From contig JAIEMV010000005.1 of NCBI GenBank assembly GCA_019751875.1, forward strand, positions 62,001-126,000: 64,000 nucleotides of DNA. Reading direction: 5' to 3'. The notes beneath the pieces were generated by a model. That model worked only from the letters and a program-made list of their open reading frames with translations. It ran no database searches and was not told where the DNA came from. Origin of the DNA: Hyphomicrobium sp. GTDB lineage: Bacteria > Pseudomonadota > Alphaproteobacteria > Rhizobiales > Hyphomicrobiaceae. The translations under genes and the position numbers were made by a program. Position 1 is the first letter of the stretch, and the number at the start of each line of letters is the position of its first letter. Positions 7,555-16,509 of the stretch are shown here, in pieces.

Positions 7555-8681
7555 GGTTGTCTCTCGAGTTCACGGGCAATGGAGGTTGCGAGCGAGATCG
7601 TATCCTCGGCACTCGCATTCAAGGTCAAAGAAACACGCAGCCGCGCCGTCCCTTCCGGCACGGTCGGTGGCCGAACCGCACGAACGTCGAAACCCTGCTC
7701 TTGCAATCGAGCTGCGATGCTGACCGCGCGCGTATCACTCTTAACGATCACGGGCTGGATCTGCGTGCCCGAAGGCGCGATCCCGCACAGGCGCTGCAAC
7801 TCATGCCCGAAAATCGCAATCCGCTCGTGCAGCATGTCCCGCGGCTTTGGACCGGCAGCCGACAAACGAAGCGCCGCCCGCACGCCCGCTGCCATCAGCG
7901 GAGACGGCCCCGTCGCATAAATGAACGGCCGGGCCCGATTGACGAGAAAATCCCGCAGCGTCTTCGGCGCCAGCACGAGCGCACCCATCACGCCGAGCGC
8001 CTTTCCGCAGGTATGCAGCGAAACCACATTCGGCCGTCCTTCGAGCGCATGAGCGAGCCCCCGGCCCAGAGGTCCGAAAATCCCCGTCGCATGCGCCTCG
8101 TCGATAATGAGCATCGCGTCTGTCTCACGCGCCAGCGTGTCGAAATCATCAATTGGCGCGACATCGCCTTCCATGGAGTAAAGGCTTTCGATGGCAATCC
8201 AAACCCGTCCGGTGCCTCCGTTCGCCCGCCACGCCGCGATGCGCTCGCGAAACCCCTCGACATCATTGTGTGCCGCGCTCACCGTTGCCGCTTTGCTCAT
8301 GCGCATGCCGTCGTGCGCACTGGCGTGGATGAGGTCGTCATGAACGATGAGATCGCCGCGCTGCGGAAGCGTTGCGAAGATTGCCGTATTCGCTGCAAAC
8401 CCTCCGCCCATGTAGAGCGCCGTCTCGGCTCCGAAGAAGCGGGCTGCCTCGTCCTCCAACGCCTCGTGTTCCGGATCGTTGCCGCGCAGCAGCCGCGAAC
8501 CACCGGCGCCGACAGGCACACCCCGCGCGAGCGCTTCGGAAATCGCCGCCGCAAGCTCCCGCGACGATCCGAGCCCCAGATAGTCGTTGGACGAAAAATC
8601 GATTCCGCGCCGGGGCGCGAGCGCGCGCAGGCGTCCGCGCGCGGCCAGCGCCTTCAGTGCGCGTTCGTGGTCTTCGTGCAT
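7551..8681 (-). CDS. bioF: 8-amino-7-oxononanoate synthase
   Basis: A 376-residue PLP enzyme of the alpha-oxoamine synthase family that joins pimeloyl-ACP and alanine to form KAPA. Recognisable segments are [18 protein letters not shown], the DEAHATG aspartate-histidine region (194-200), and Lys227 in HTCGKALG as the PLP lysine. The start lies 28 bp inside the end of bioB, and the stop overlaps bioD by 4 bp, so all four genes are likely co-translated. No unusual features. Confidence 0.93.
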   Translation of the reverse strand: MHEDHERALKALAARGRLRALAPRRGIDFSSNDYLGLGSSRELAAAISEALARGVPVGAGGSRLLRGNDPEHEALEDEAARFFGAETALYMGGGFAANTAIFATLPQRGDLIVHDDLIHASAHDGMRMSKAATVSAAHNDVEGFRERIAAWRANGGTGRVWIAIESLYSMEGDVAPIDDFDTLARETDAMLIIDEAHATGIFGPLGRGLAHALEGRPNVVSLHTCGKALGVMGALVLAPKTLRDFLVNRARPFIYATGPSPLMAAGVRAALRLSAAGPKPRDMLHERIAIFGHELQRLCGIAPSGTQIQPVIVKSDTRAVSIAARLQEQGFDVRAVRPPTVPEGTARLRVSLTLNASAEDTISLATSIARELERQP

Positions 8682-9718
8682 GCCGGCCGCTCAGGGCTCG
8701 GAACCGCGCCCGAGGTTTCGCTTGAATCGAGTTCCATCGGCTTCATGCCGAGCTTGGCGAAGAGCACAGCATCCTTGTCTTCGCCGGGATTGTCGGCGGT
8801 CAGAAGCACATCACCGCAGAAAATCGAATTTGCGCCGGCGAAGAAGCACATCGCCTGCATTTCGTCGCTCATCTCCGTGCGCCCCGCCGAGAGCCGCACC
8901 ATCGATTTCGGCATCATAATCCGCGCCGTCGCGATCACGCGCACGAATGAAATCGGATCAATCTTCTGGGTGCCTTCCAGCGGCGTGCCCGGAATGGCGA
9001 TCAGCATGTTGATCGGAATGCTCTCGGGGTGTTCCGACAGGTTCGCCAGCGTGACCAGCATATCGACGCGATCCGCCGCTTCCTCGCCCATGCCCATAAT
9101 GCCGCCGGAGCAGACCTTCATGCCCGCCGCCCGCACCCGCTCCAGTGTATCCAGCCGGTCCGCGTAGGTCCGCGTCTTGATGATCTCCGGGTAGAAGCGC
9201 TCGGACGTGTCCACGTTATGATTGTAGTAATCGAGACCCGCATCGCGCAGCCGAACGACTTGATCGTCGGAAAGCATGCCCAGTGTCATGCACGTTTCCA
9301 TGCCCATCGCCTTCACGCCCTCGACCATGGCGAGGATCGTGGCCATGTCCCGTTCCTTGGGTTCGCGCCACGCAGCACCCATGCAGTATCGGGTCGCCCC
9401 CGCCTCCTTCGCCTTGCGGGCCTCGGCAAGCACGCGCTCAACTTCCATCAGCTTGGACGCCTTGAGCCCCGACTCATGATGCGCCGACTGGCTGCAGTAG
9501 CCGCAATCCTCCGCGCAGCCGCCCGTTTTGATGGACAACAGCCGACTCATCTGCACCCGGTTGGCATCGAAGTGCCGACGATGCACCGACTGCGCCCGAA
9601 ACAGCAGGTCCATCAATGGCATGTCGTGGATGGTGATCGCCTCCGACCGGGTCCAGTTATGGCGGACCTCGGCGTCTTCACGATTGAAGGCCGTCTCCGG
9701 CTTGGCGTGCACGTTCAT
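8654..9718 (-). CDS. bioB: Biotin synthase (radical SAM)
   Basis: A 354-residue radical SAM enzyme that inserts sulfur into dethiobiotin. The 4Fe-4S motif C68-x3-C72-x2-C75 lies in [13 protein letters not shown]. Later conserved pieces include [18 protein letters not shown] and RLSAGR. It is the first gene of the minus-strand operon bioB-bioF-bioD-bioA-bioZ. The 226 bp upstream contain no obvious TTATNNATAA-type BioR box on either strand. The last 28 residues are Ser/Pro/Thr-rich and overlap the start of bioF. Confidence 0.95.
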   Translation of the reverse strand: MNVHAKPETAFNREDAEVRHNWTRSEAITIHDMPLMDLLFRAQSVHRRHFDANRVQMSRLLSIKTGGCAEDCGYCSQSAHHESGLKASKLMEVERVLAEARKAKEAGATRYCMGAAWREPKERDMATILAMVEGVKAMGMETCMTLGMLSDDQVVRLRDAGLDYYNHNVDTSERFYPEIIKTRTYADRLDTLERVRAAGMKVCSGGIMGMGEEAADRVDMLVTLANLSEHPESIPINMLIAIPGTPLEGTQKIDPISFVRVIATARIMMPKSMVRLSAGRTEMSDEMQAMCFFAGANSIFCGDVLLTADNPGEDKDAVLFAKLGMKPMELDSSETSGAVPSPERPACTKTTNAH

Positions 9719-9945
9719 GGGGTGGGCTCTCCAGGTCGCTGGCCGGCGCTAAGGCGGCTGACGGAGCCCTGGTTGTAGCCGGGTTCGGCCGCCGGGCAAG
9801 ACCCCAGCCTCTCAAAAGGACAACTCGTCCCAACCCGATCCGGGCCGGATCGCGCCCGCGAGACCCGCCTTGGGTCATTCTTTTGGGGATGGTCTAATTG
9901 GCGTCTCGCCTGTTACCTAGGAGAATTGAAGAGTGTAGGTGGGTC

Positions 9946-10245
9946 ATGCGTCTGAAAACACGGGTTCGACGGCTCGGCGTCGGTTTCCTTCTCTGGGGGT
10001 CTGCGGCCATGGCAGCGCAACCCTCCGACGTCGCTGACCTCGTTGGCATCAAGGGGCGCGATGGTGAATCCGAACTCCAGAACCGCGGCTACGAGTTCCA
10101 CCACGGTGCCGACGCCAAGGATGGCAAGCTAACCTTTTGGAAGAACGCAGCCACCAAAACCTGCATCCAGGTGCTGACCCAAGACGGCCGCTATGCGATC
10201 ATCGAAACCGCCCCTGCCGAAGCGTGCCAGTCAAAACCGCAATAA
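9946..10245 (+). CDS. Small exported protein of unknown function
   Basis: A 99-residue protein. The first about 30 residues (MRLKTRVRRLGVGFLLWGSAAMA) form a signal peptide with a basic n-region. The mature part begins SDVADLVGIKGRDGESELQNRGYEF, a DLVGxxxxxGExxLxxRGY pattern that recurs in many small proteobacterial exported proteins, and ends with paired cysteines (TCIQV, EACQS). An upstream TTG at 9898 is also in frame, but the ATG at 9946 gives a cleaner signal peptide. It is 13 bp before the PliI-like gene and probably shares its transcript. Function not known. Confidence 0.65.
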   Translation: MRLKTRVRRLGVGFLLWGSAAMAAQPSDVADLVGIKGRDGESELQNRGYEFHHGADAKDGKLTFWKNAATKTCIQVLTQDGRYAIIETAPAEACQSKPQ

Positions 10246-10258
10246 TCGAAGGCTGAAC

Positions 10259-10804
10259 ATGCTCAAGGTCGCTTCGAACCTCCTCGCCACGTTTGGAATA
10301 CTGGCCGCGCTCCCGTGTGCCGCTTCAGCCGGCTACAATGAAACACTCACCATGCAAGGCATCAGCTTCGAAGTTTCCGCGGCTGAAAGTGGCGATACGT
10401 CCAAGCTCACGATCAAGCCGTCCGGTCTGAAAGCCGTGAACGATCCCGTCACGCATGACATCGCCGGGCGTGTACTGCGCGCCGAAGTCGCCGACATCGA
10501 CTCCAACGGCGATCCCGAGATTTACGTCTTCACCGCTTCGAACAGTGATCCGAAGCGCGGCGGCATCATTGCGTACGCCGTAAACAAGAAGAAAAGTATG
10601 TCGCCGATTTTTGTGCCCGATTTCACCGAGGATCCAAAGCTCGCGGCTGGCTACGCGGGCGGCGACGAGAGTGCGGTTGTCGAGACGTCTTTCGTCACGC
10701 GCTTCAAGATCGGCAGCGGCGAAAAATGGCGTCAGCTCCAGTACAAGCTCAAACCCGGCGAGGCCGGTTGGAAACTCGTGCTGGACAAGGTCGTAGAATT
10801 TTAA
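10259..10804 (+). CDS. PliI-like periplasmic lysozyme inhibitor family protein
   Basis: A 181-residue exported protein with a signal peptide ending at about residue 23 (PCAASA). The body matches the pattern I know for PliI inhibitors of invertebrate-type lysozyme: LTIKPSGL, ADIDSNGDPEIYVF, IIAYAVNKKKSMSPI and the C-terminal signature RQLQYKLKPGEAGW then DKVVEF. The known role is periplasmic protection of peptidoglycan from host or predator I-type lysozymes. It lies between a small exported protein and an L,D-transpeptidase, all on the plus strand with short gaps, which fits an envelope-protection group. Family-level identity is fairly sure; inhibition of a specific lysozyme is inferred. Confidence 0.75.
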   Translation: MLKVASNLLATFGILAALPCAASAGYNETLTMQGISFEVSAAESGDTSKLTIKPSGLKAVNDPVTHDIAGRVLRAEVADIDSNGDPEIYVFTASNSDPKRGGIIAYAVNKKKSMSPIFVPDFTEDPKLAAGYAGGDESAVVETSFVTRFKIGSGEKWRQLQYKLKPGEAGWKLVLDKVVEF

Positions 10805-10825
10805 GCCGGCAAACGGGGGGAATGG

Positions 10826-11836
10826 ATGCGCGTTATTGATCGTCGCGGCGTGTTGTCGGGTCTTGCGGCCGGCGTGGGCTTTTTCGGCCTCGGTACCGGC
10901 ATATCGGCCGACCCTGTCTATAAAAAGATCGAAGACCTTAAGCCGGGCGAGTTCACCTGGCACCCGGAACGCTCACCCGAAGGACCTGTCGCAATCATCG
11001 TCTCGATCCCGGAACAGCGTGTCTTCGTCTATCGCAATGGCATCCGCATCGGCGTGTCCACCTGCTCCACCGGAAAGCCCGGACATGAAACACCTACGGG
11101 GGTCTTCACTATCTTGGAGAAGGACAAGAACCACCACTCGTCCACCTACAACAATGCGCCCATGCCGAATATGAACCGCCTGACCTGGAATGGCGTCGCG
11201 CTGCATGCCGGTAATTTGCCCGGCTACCCCGCATCCCATGGCTGCGTGCGTCTTCCGGTAAAATTTTCCGAAGTCCTGTTCGGCGTTACCCATGTTGGAA
11301 CTCCGGTCATCCTTGCCGGCAGCCACACCGATCCCAAGGAAGTCACCCATCCCGGCCTCGTGCTCAGCGACTATGCCGAATCCGAGTTCACATCCGTCCA
11401 GTCGAACCTCAAGGGCGAAAAGCTTCCGTGGCAGACCGAAGTCGTCAAAGGTGCAACTTCAATGTCGATCCTCGTCAGCCACGGCGACATGACGATCGAA
11501 GTACTCGAGAATGGCAAAACGATCGCTAGCGGACCAGCGACCATCACCAGCCCGTCGACGCCACTTGGCCGCCATGTCTTCATGCTGATCGGCGCCCACG
11601 AAGGCCGCCAGGGCCTGACGTGGCACGCGATCACCCACCACGACCAAAACGGAATCCCGCTTGGCCAGCCGGACGAAGCCGTTCTCCAGCGCATCAAAGC
11701 CGACGAACAGGTGCGCAAGGCCATCGCCGACCGCATGCATCCGGGCATGGTTCTGATCACCACCGAACTGCCGTCTCACCCGGACAACCGCAGCGGCGAA
11801 GATTTCGTCTTGATGGATACCGACCAGTCGAGCTGA
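10826..11836 (+). CDS. L,D-transpeptidase (YkuD domain) with N-terminal export signal
   Basis: A 336-residue exported enzyme. The N-terminus DRRGVLSGLAAGVGFFGLG resembles a Tat-type or Sec signal. The YkuD catalytic domain covers about residues 53-150, with His127 in ALHAGN and the motif SHGCVRLP containing catalytic Cys140. Such enzymes form 3-3 crosslinks in peptidoglycan or attach proteins to it. A second domain of about 180 residues follows (IEVLENGKTIASGPATI), looking like a repeat of the beta-sandwich part of the fold but lacking the Cys motif. A purine-rich GGGGGGAATGG precedes the start. It lies 21 bp after the PliI-like gene, probably in one transcript. Confidence 0.85.
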   Translation: MRVIDRRGVLSGLAAGVGFFGLGTGISADPVYKKIEDLKPGEFTWHPERSPEGPVAIIVSIPEQRVFVYRNGIRIGVSTCSTGKPGHETPTGVFTILEKDKNHHSSTYNNAPMPNMNRLTWNGVALHAGNLPGYPASHGCVRLPVKFSEVLFGVTHVGTPVILAGSHTDPKEVTHPGLVLSDYAESEFTSVQSNLKGEKLPWQTEVVKGATSMSILVSHGDMTIEVLENGKTIASGPATITSPSTPLGRHVFMLIGAHEGRQGLTWHAITHHDQNGIPLGQPDEAVLQRIKADEQVRKAIADRMHPGMVLITTELPSHPDNRSGEDFVLMDTDQSS

Positions 11837-11860
11837 TCGCTTTTGAACTGACGGTGTTGG

Positions 11861-13828
11861 TTAAACGCCGATCTTGCCGCCGCCCTTGCGCGTGATGGCG
11901 ACGATGCTCGGTCGTGGCGGCATGTCGTCCTTGAAGTCAGGCCAGCGCGTAGTCGGTGACTCGGCTGTCGCCAGCACGTTGTCATCCTCGCTTTCACCCG
12001 GATGCTGGACCGCAACGAACAGCGTCTCGAGATCCGGCGTAAAGCAGGGCCCACAGAGTTCCGCCCCGGTAGGGCATCGGAAAAACAGCCGCGACGTTCC
12101 CCGCAGGGCGCCCTCGGTCTCCAACGCGAAAAGCCCATCGATGCGCCCGGTCACCCCGACGCTATTGCCGTCGGTTGCCACCCACAGGCGCCCATCGGCA
12201 TCGATGGCGCAATTGTCCGGCATCCCGAACCACCCCTCCTTCGACGTCGCCGGATTGAACGTCGCGCCAACCTCCGCGATGGTCGGATCTCCGCACTTGA
12301 CGAGGATCTCCCATGCGAAGCCCGTCGCGGCGTGATCTCCGCCGTCTGGCGTGATCTCGATGATGTGACCGAACCGGTTCTCCGCCCTTGGGTTCGCCGC
12401 ATCCACGTCTTGTAGCTTGCGCTTATTATTGTTGGTCAGCATCACGTAGACTTTGCCGGTCTTCGGGTTGGCTTCCACGTCTTCCGGTCTATCCATTTTG
12501 GTGGCGCCGAGCGCGTCAGCCGCAAGCCGGGCGTGGATCAGGATCGCCCCTTGATCCTTAAAGGCGCTGAGCTTCCGATGGCCGACGACAAGAGGCAGCC
12601 ACTCGCCGCGTCCATCGGCATTGAACCGGGCCACATACAGTGTGCCACTATCGAGCAGGTCGCGATTGGCCTCCCGGTTGCCGAAATCGACCCGGCCGCT
12701 GCTCACAAATTTGTAGACGTAGTCGAACCGCTGATCATCACCCTGATAGACGACGAACCGGCCATCTCGATTGACGATGTTCCCCGCGCCCTCGTGCTTG
12801 AACCGGCCAAGCGCCGTCCGCTTCTTCGGCATCGAATCTGGATCGAGCGGATCGATCTCCACCACCCACCCGAAGCGATGGCACTCGTTGGGCTCGCGGC
12901 CCACATTGAAGCGACTGTCGATGCGATCCCAGGGATAATAGCCCTCCGACATGCCGTAGCGCGCGTAGGCCGCCGCAAGGGGCGAGGTCTCCGCAGCATC
13001 CTTGCCCGAGAAGTAGTGGTTGAAGTTCTCCTCGCACGTCAGCCACGTGCCCCACGGCGTGACGCCGCCGGCACAGTTGTTGAGCATGCCGAGAACCCGG
13101 GTCCCTGCGGGATCCGCGTTCGTCTTCATGAGTTCGTGACCCGCAGCCGGCCCAGTGATCTCCATCGGCGTCAACGCCGTGATGCGCCGCGCAAACTTCG
13201 ACCCCGGTACGACGCGCCATGTGCCTTGGACGCGTTCAACTTCGATCACGCTGCCGCCATGTGCCGCCATCGAAGCGAGGATCTGCGCATCGGAAAGCCC
13301 CGCCACCTTGTCTTTCCGGCTCGCACCAGTGAGCCCGAAATACATGAGCTCATCATTCGTGTACTCGTGATTGACCACGAGCAGCCCGCGATCACTCGGG
13401 CCTTCGAGTGCAATGAACCCGATGAAGTCGTTGTTGTAGCCGAATTGGGTTTCTTGACTCGCAGCTGAGGGATTGGCCGGGTCGAACTGAGGTGCATTTG
13501 GCAACACCGCATCGCCCCAGCGAATGAGGATGTCAGCGTCGTATCCGGCAGCAACATGGTGGGTCTGGTCGGATCCGGTGCCCACCTCGGCGAACGAAAA
13601 GCTGGATTTCGGCGCGGGCTGAGCCTGCGTCGGACGCGTCACAGTCGCGAGCGCCAGCGGCACCACCGTTGTGCTCACGACCGAAGCGGCCAGAGCCCCG
13701 CGCATCAGATCGCGCCGGGTCAAGCGCTCCGCCAGGACATCTCCGATCGTCGGATTTGCCGACGGATTGGCGGGAACATCGTCCCCTTCGTCAAACGGCG
13801 CATTCGGCTGAACCGGCGATGAGGTCAT
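11861..13828 (-). CDS. phoX: PhoX-family alkaline phosphatase (DUF839), Tat-exported
   Basis: A 655-residue protein. A twin-arginine signal is present near residue 39 (TRRDLMRGALAAS), followed by a hydrophobic stretch. The rest matches the PhoX/DUF839 fold: GFIALEG, VNHEYTNDELMYFG, WGTWLTCEENFNHYF, GRFKHEGAGNIV, and PEDVEANPKTGKVYVMLTNN. Known PhoX enzymes are calcium- and iron-dependent phosphomonoesterases in the periplasm, usually induced by phosphate starvation. The ATG at 13828 is preferred to the TTG at 13894. No Pho box was identified upstream. It is 88 bp downstream of the DUF1178 gene on the same strand. Some DUF839 proteins have not been shown to be phosphatases, so substrate is less certain. 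Confidence 0.85.
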   Translation of the reverse strand: MTSSPVQPNAPFDEGDDVPANPSANPTIGDVLAERLTRRDLMRGALAASVVSTTVVPLALATVTRPTQAQPAPKSSFSFAEVGTGSDQTHHVAAGYDADILIRWGDAVLPNAPQFDPANPSAASQETQFGYNNDFIGFIALEGPSDRGLLVVNHEYTNDELMYFGLTGASRKDKVAGLSDAQILASMAAHGGSVIEVERVQGTWRVVPGSKFARRITALTPMEITGPAAGHELMKTNADPAGTRVLGMLNNCAGGVTPWGTWLTCEENFNHYFSGKDAAETSPLAAAYARYGMSEGYYPWDRIDSRFNVGREPNECHRFGWVVEIDPLDPDSMPKKRTALGRFKHEGAGNIVNRDGRFVVYQGDDQRFDYVYKFVSSGRVDFGNREANRDLLDSGTLYVARFNADGRGEWLPLVVGHRKLSAFKDQGAILIHARLAADALGATKMDRPEDVEANPKTGKVYVMLTNNNKRKLQDVDAANPRAENRFGHIIEITPDGGDHAATGFAWEILVKCGDPTIAEVGATFNPATSKEGWFGMPDNCAIDADGRLWVATDGNSVGVTGRIDGLFALETEGALRGTSRLFFRCPTGAELCGPCFTPDLETLFVAVQHPGESEDDNVLATAESPTTRWPDFKDDMPPRPSIVAITRKGGGKIGV

Positions 13829-13916
13829 GTCGATTCCGAAATTGCAACAAGGAGGCGCAGCCCCGGCAACGGCTACCCTGTGGCTGTGAAGCAATTATGA
13901 AGCCGACGGCGCGCTA

Positions 13917-14372
13917 TCAATTGCGCTCTTCTGGCAGAACCGGCAGCGCAAACACCTGGATGCCTTCCGCGTCGAGTTCGGCGACCTGATCTGATGTGGC
14001 CTCGCCGTAGATCCCTCGCTCCGGGCTTTCCGCGTAATGGATCTTGCGTGCTTCTTCGGCGAAGTCAGACCCGACATATTCGGCCCGCTTCTCGATCTCG
14101 GTCCGGATCTTGCGCACGATGTCCTGGATCGATGGCGGCACGTACGCGTGTGTCGTCGTCCCGGCGCCAGGCGTTGGATGATTTTGCGCCGGCGTGGTCT
14201 CTTTCGCCCGCGTCGCCACGGCAGGCGCCATAAGCGCTTTCTGCACCTCGTGCGTCCCGCACGACGGGCAGCTGATTAGGCTGTTGGCGCTCTGCACATC
14301 AAAGGCGCCACTGTTCTGGAACCAGCCATCGAATTCGTGTCCTGTCTCACAGATGAGACTGTATTTGATCAT
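13917..14372 (-). CDS. DUF1178 family protein
   Basis: A 151-residue protein starting MIKYSLICETGHEFDGWFQNS, the hallmark of DUF1178. The CETGH and CPSCGTHEVQKALMAP segments suggest a small zinc-ribbon-like N-terminal part. The second half (IQDIVRKIRTEIEKRAEYVG) is helical. The function is unknown. The start overlaps the end of the nitrilase-family gene by 4 bp, a linkage frequent in Hyphomicrobiales. Confidence 0.85.
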   Translation of the reverse strand: MIKYSLICETGHEFDGWFQNSGAFDVQSANSLISCPSCGTHEVQKALMAPAVATRAKETTPAQNHPTPGAGTTTHAYVPPSIQDIVRKIRTEIEKRAEYVGSDFAEEARKIHYAESPERGIYGEATSDQVAELDAEGIQVFALPVLPEERN

Positions 14373-15223
14373 GGTCCGCTCCGGCTTTCGACGGTGAAGG
14401 GGCGGTCGTGTCCTAGGGAGGGTACGCGCTTTCGGGCGTCCTCGATCGCTTGCAACTCTATATCGGCTAAGATGACCCCGGGCTGAACGCCGCCCTCCGC
14501 CAGAATCTGCCCCCATGGCGAAATGATCAGGCTGTGTCCATAGGTGTCCCGGCCGTGCTCGTGCCGGCCACCTTGCGCCGCGGCAAAGACAAAGCACTGG
14601 CATTCGATGGCGCGAGCCCGCAGCAGCGTGTGCCAGTGGGCTTCCCCTGTGACTTTCGTGAACGCGGCCGGGACCGAGAGGAACTTGGCCCCGGATTTCG
14701 CCAGCGCACGGTAGAGATGCGGGAAGCGCAAGTCGTAGCAGATCGAAAGTCCAAGCCCACCCCATGGCAGAGCTGCCACCACCGCCCGCTCGCCGGCTCG
14801 GTAGTTCTTGCTTTCGCGGTAGCTCTCCCCGCCCGGCAGATCCACATCGAACATGTGGATCTTGTCGTACGTCGCGGCGACCGCTCCTTGTGGCGTCAGC
14901 ACATAGGCCCGGTTGGCAATCTTATCTGGCGCCACCTTCACCGGCATCGAACCGATGTGCAGCCAGATCTTGAGTTCCGCCGCCAGTTCACGAAAGCGCT
15001 GCAGGGCCCCGTTGCCCTCTTCCGGCTCGACCGCCGCGAACAGCTTCGCCGTCTCGAGTTCCATCAGCGTCGTGACTTCCGGCGTCTGCACGTACTGCGC
15101 GCCGCCGGCTGCGGCGTCACGAATGAGCCCCACCGCGTCATCGACATTCTTGTCGACACTGCGGCCGGAACAGAGCTGCACGAGAGCGGCGCGGAACCCC
15201 CGCCCGGAGGAAAAGTCAGACAT
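14369..15223 (-). CDS. Nitrilase-superfamily carbon-nitrogen hydrolase (Nit1/Nit2-like amidase)
   Basis: A 284-residue cytoplasmic hydrolase. The catalytic triad is readable as Glu49 (TPEVTT), Lys121 (YDKIHMFDV) and Cys162 (ICYDLRFP). The YDKIHMFDVDLPGG context and RFPHLYR resemble Nit1/Nit2 enzymes, which hydrolyse deaminated glutathione or omega-amidic acids and so serve metabolite repair. It overlaps the DUF1178 gene by 4 bp and follows grxC by 45 bp. The glutaredoxin neighbour is consistent with a glutathione-linked role, although that is inference. Confidence 0.85.
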   Translation of the reverse strand: MSDFSSGRGFRAALVQLCSGRSVDKNVDDAVGLIRDAAAGGAQYVQTPEVTTLMELETAKLFAAVEPEEGNGALQRFRELAAELKIWLHIGSMPVKVAPDKIANRAYVLTPQGAVAATYDKIHMFDVDLPGGESYRESKNYRAGERAVVAALPWGGLGLSICYDLRFPHLYRALAKSGAKFLSVPAAFTKVTGEAHWHTLLRARAIECQCFVFAAAQGGRHEHGRDTYGHSLIISPWGQILAEGGVQPGVILADIELQAIEDARKRVPSLGHDRPFTVESRSGP

Positions 15224-15268
15224 GGTTGCCTTGTTATTTGTCTTATGTGGCGAGCAATTCAGAAAGTG

Positions 15269-15523
15269 TCAGGCCGCCAGCATTCCATCGAGCTTGCCGC
15301 TGCGGTCGAGGGCCTGAAGGTCGTCACAACCGCCGATATGCGTATCCCCAATCCAGATCTGCGGCACAGTCGAGCGGCCGGACTTTTCGGCCATGAGGGA
15401 ACGCAACTGCGCGTTTCCCGTCACGTCGATCTCCTCGATTGTTACGCCCTTGGTGCGCAACAGTTCCTTGGCGAGATGGCAGAACGGGCAATAGGATGCT
15501 GTATAGATGGTCACCGTGTTCAT
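15269..15523 (-). CDS. grxC: Glutaredoxin 3
   Basis: An 84-residue glutaredoxin. The active site CPFC is at residues 12-15, TVPQIWIGDTHIGGCDDL provides the glutathione-binding cis-Pro and GG motif, and the length is standard for GrxC. It reduces protein disulfides and mixed disulfides with glutathione in the cytoplasm. It lies 122 bp downstream of the ComF gene and 45 bp upstream of the nitrilase gene, all minus strand. Confidence 0.93.
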   Translation of the reverse strand: MNTVTIYTASYCPFCHLAKELLRTKGVTIEEIDVTGNAQLRSLMAEKSGRSTVPQIWIGDTHIGGCDDLQALDRSGKLDGMLAA

Positions 15524-15645
15524 CGCGTGCGGCCCTCCTGATCTTCCGCTAACGGGATTTCATATAAGTGCCACAACCCCTCGGATGAAAGGTCAGGGTT
15601 GCCGCATGGGGCCTTAACCCCCCGATTTCCGGCCACGGGTCTGCG

Positions 15646-16449
15646 TCAATCCGAAAGTCCTTCGCCCGTCGCCATGGCGAGAGCCAGGACGGAAACGCTT
15701 CCAGCCCCCGCCCGCCGCAAGGCTCGGGTCGCTGCCGCGACCGTGGCTCCTGTGGTAATAACGTCGTCCACCAGCACGATCCGTCGCCCCTCGATCCGGT
15801 CGCGTCGCTCCTCGCGCACGGCGAAAGCCCCGCGCACATTCTCCTCGCGCTCCGCCCGGGTAAGGCCGACCTGGGAAGCTGTCGCTCGCACCCGAATAAG
15901 CGACAGCGCATCCATGGCAATCCCCGTCCGCCGGCCGATCTCTCCGCCGAGCCGGGCCGCCTGATTGAACCGTCGCCTGAGCAGGCGTGATCGGCTGAGT
16001 GGTACGGGAACGATCAGATCGGCCTCGCCCAGGAGTTCGCGTCCAGCTTCAGTCAGCCACGCTCCCAGCAGAGCCGTCAGATCGTCCCGATCGTGAAATT
16101 TCAGGTCGTGGATGAGCCGCCGCATCAGTCCGGAATAATGCGCAGCCACTCGCGCCCGGTCGTAAACCGGCGGATTGGCCATCGCTGCGGCCGATAATGA
16201 AACCTCGCCGGTCGCAAATGGCAGCGGCACGCCGAGGCGGTCACAAACGGGCGGCCTGATGAAATCAATTCCACACCAGCAAGCGGCACACAGCGTATTG
16301 TGTGCCGTCATCGGCTCCCGGCAGCTGAGACACACCGGCGGCAGGATGAGATCGGACAAACCCGACCACGCGCGCCGCAAACGGGCTCGAAAGCGTGGAC
16401 GGAAAGAAGACGCGACGGCATCCGCGGTTTTGAGGTCACGGGTCGGCAT
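15646..16449 (-). CDS. ComF family phosphoribosyltransferase-like protein
   Basis: A 267-residue protein. The N-terminal part has a zinc-finger-like set of cysteines (PPVCLSCREPM, LCAACWCGI). The C-terminal part has the phosphoribosyltransferase signature RIVLVDDVITTGATV and the LLRRRFNQAARL motif seen in ComF/GntX proteins. Homologues take part in DNA uptake or use of DNA as nutrient, but the bacterial function is mostly unresolved. The start at 16449 (MPTRDLK) is chosen because the region further upstream in this frame is antisense to the methyltransferase gene. It is divergent from that gene, with a 60-bp gap. Confidence 0.85.
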   Translation of the reverse strand: MPTRDLKTADAVASSFRPRFRARLRRAWSGLSDLILPPVCLSCREPMTAHNTLCAACWCGIDFIRPPVCDRLGVPLPFATGEVSLSAAAMANPPVYDRARVAAHYSGLMRRLIHDLKFHDRDDLTALLGAWLTEAGRELLGEADLIVPVPLSRSRLLRRRFNQAARLGGEIGRRTGIAMDALSLIRVRATASQVGLTRAEREENVRGAFAVREERRDRIEGRRIVLVDDVITTGATVAAATRALRRAGAGSVSVLALAMATGEGLSD

Positions 16450-16509
16450 GATGTGTATGATAATCCGAACAGGCCGCCGAAGCGAGAGGCGAAGGACCGA
16501 CAATCTCAA

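Noticed and set aside
7548-9167. 539-codon open frame on the plus strand
   Set aside because: Antisense to bioF and bioB, which have clear catalytic motifs; the plus translation has none.
9719-9945. BioR operator or biotin-responsive site before bioB
   Set aside because: I found no TTATNNATAA-type palindrome or other clear dyad in this gap.
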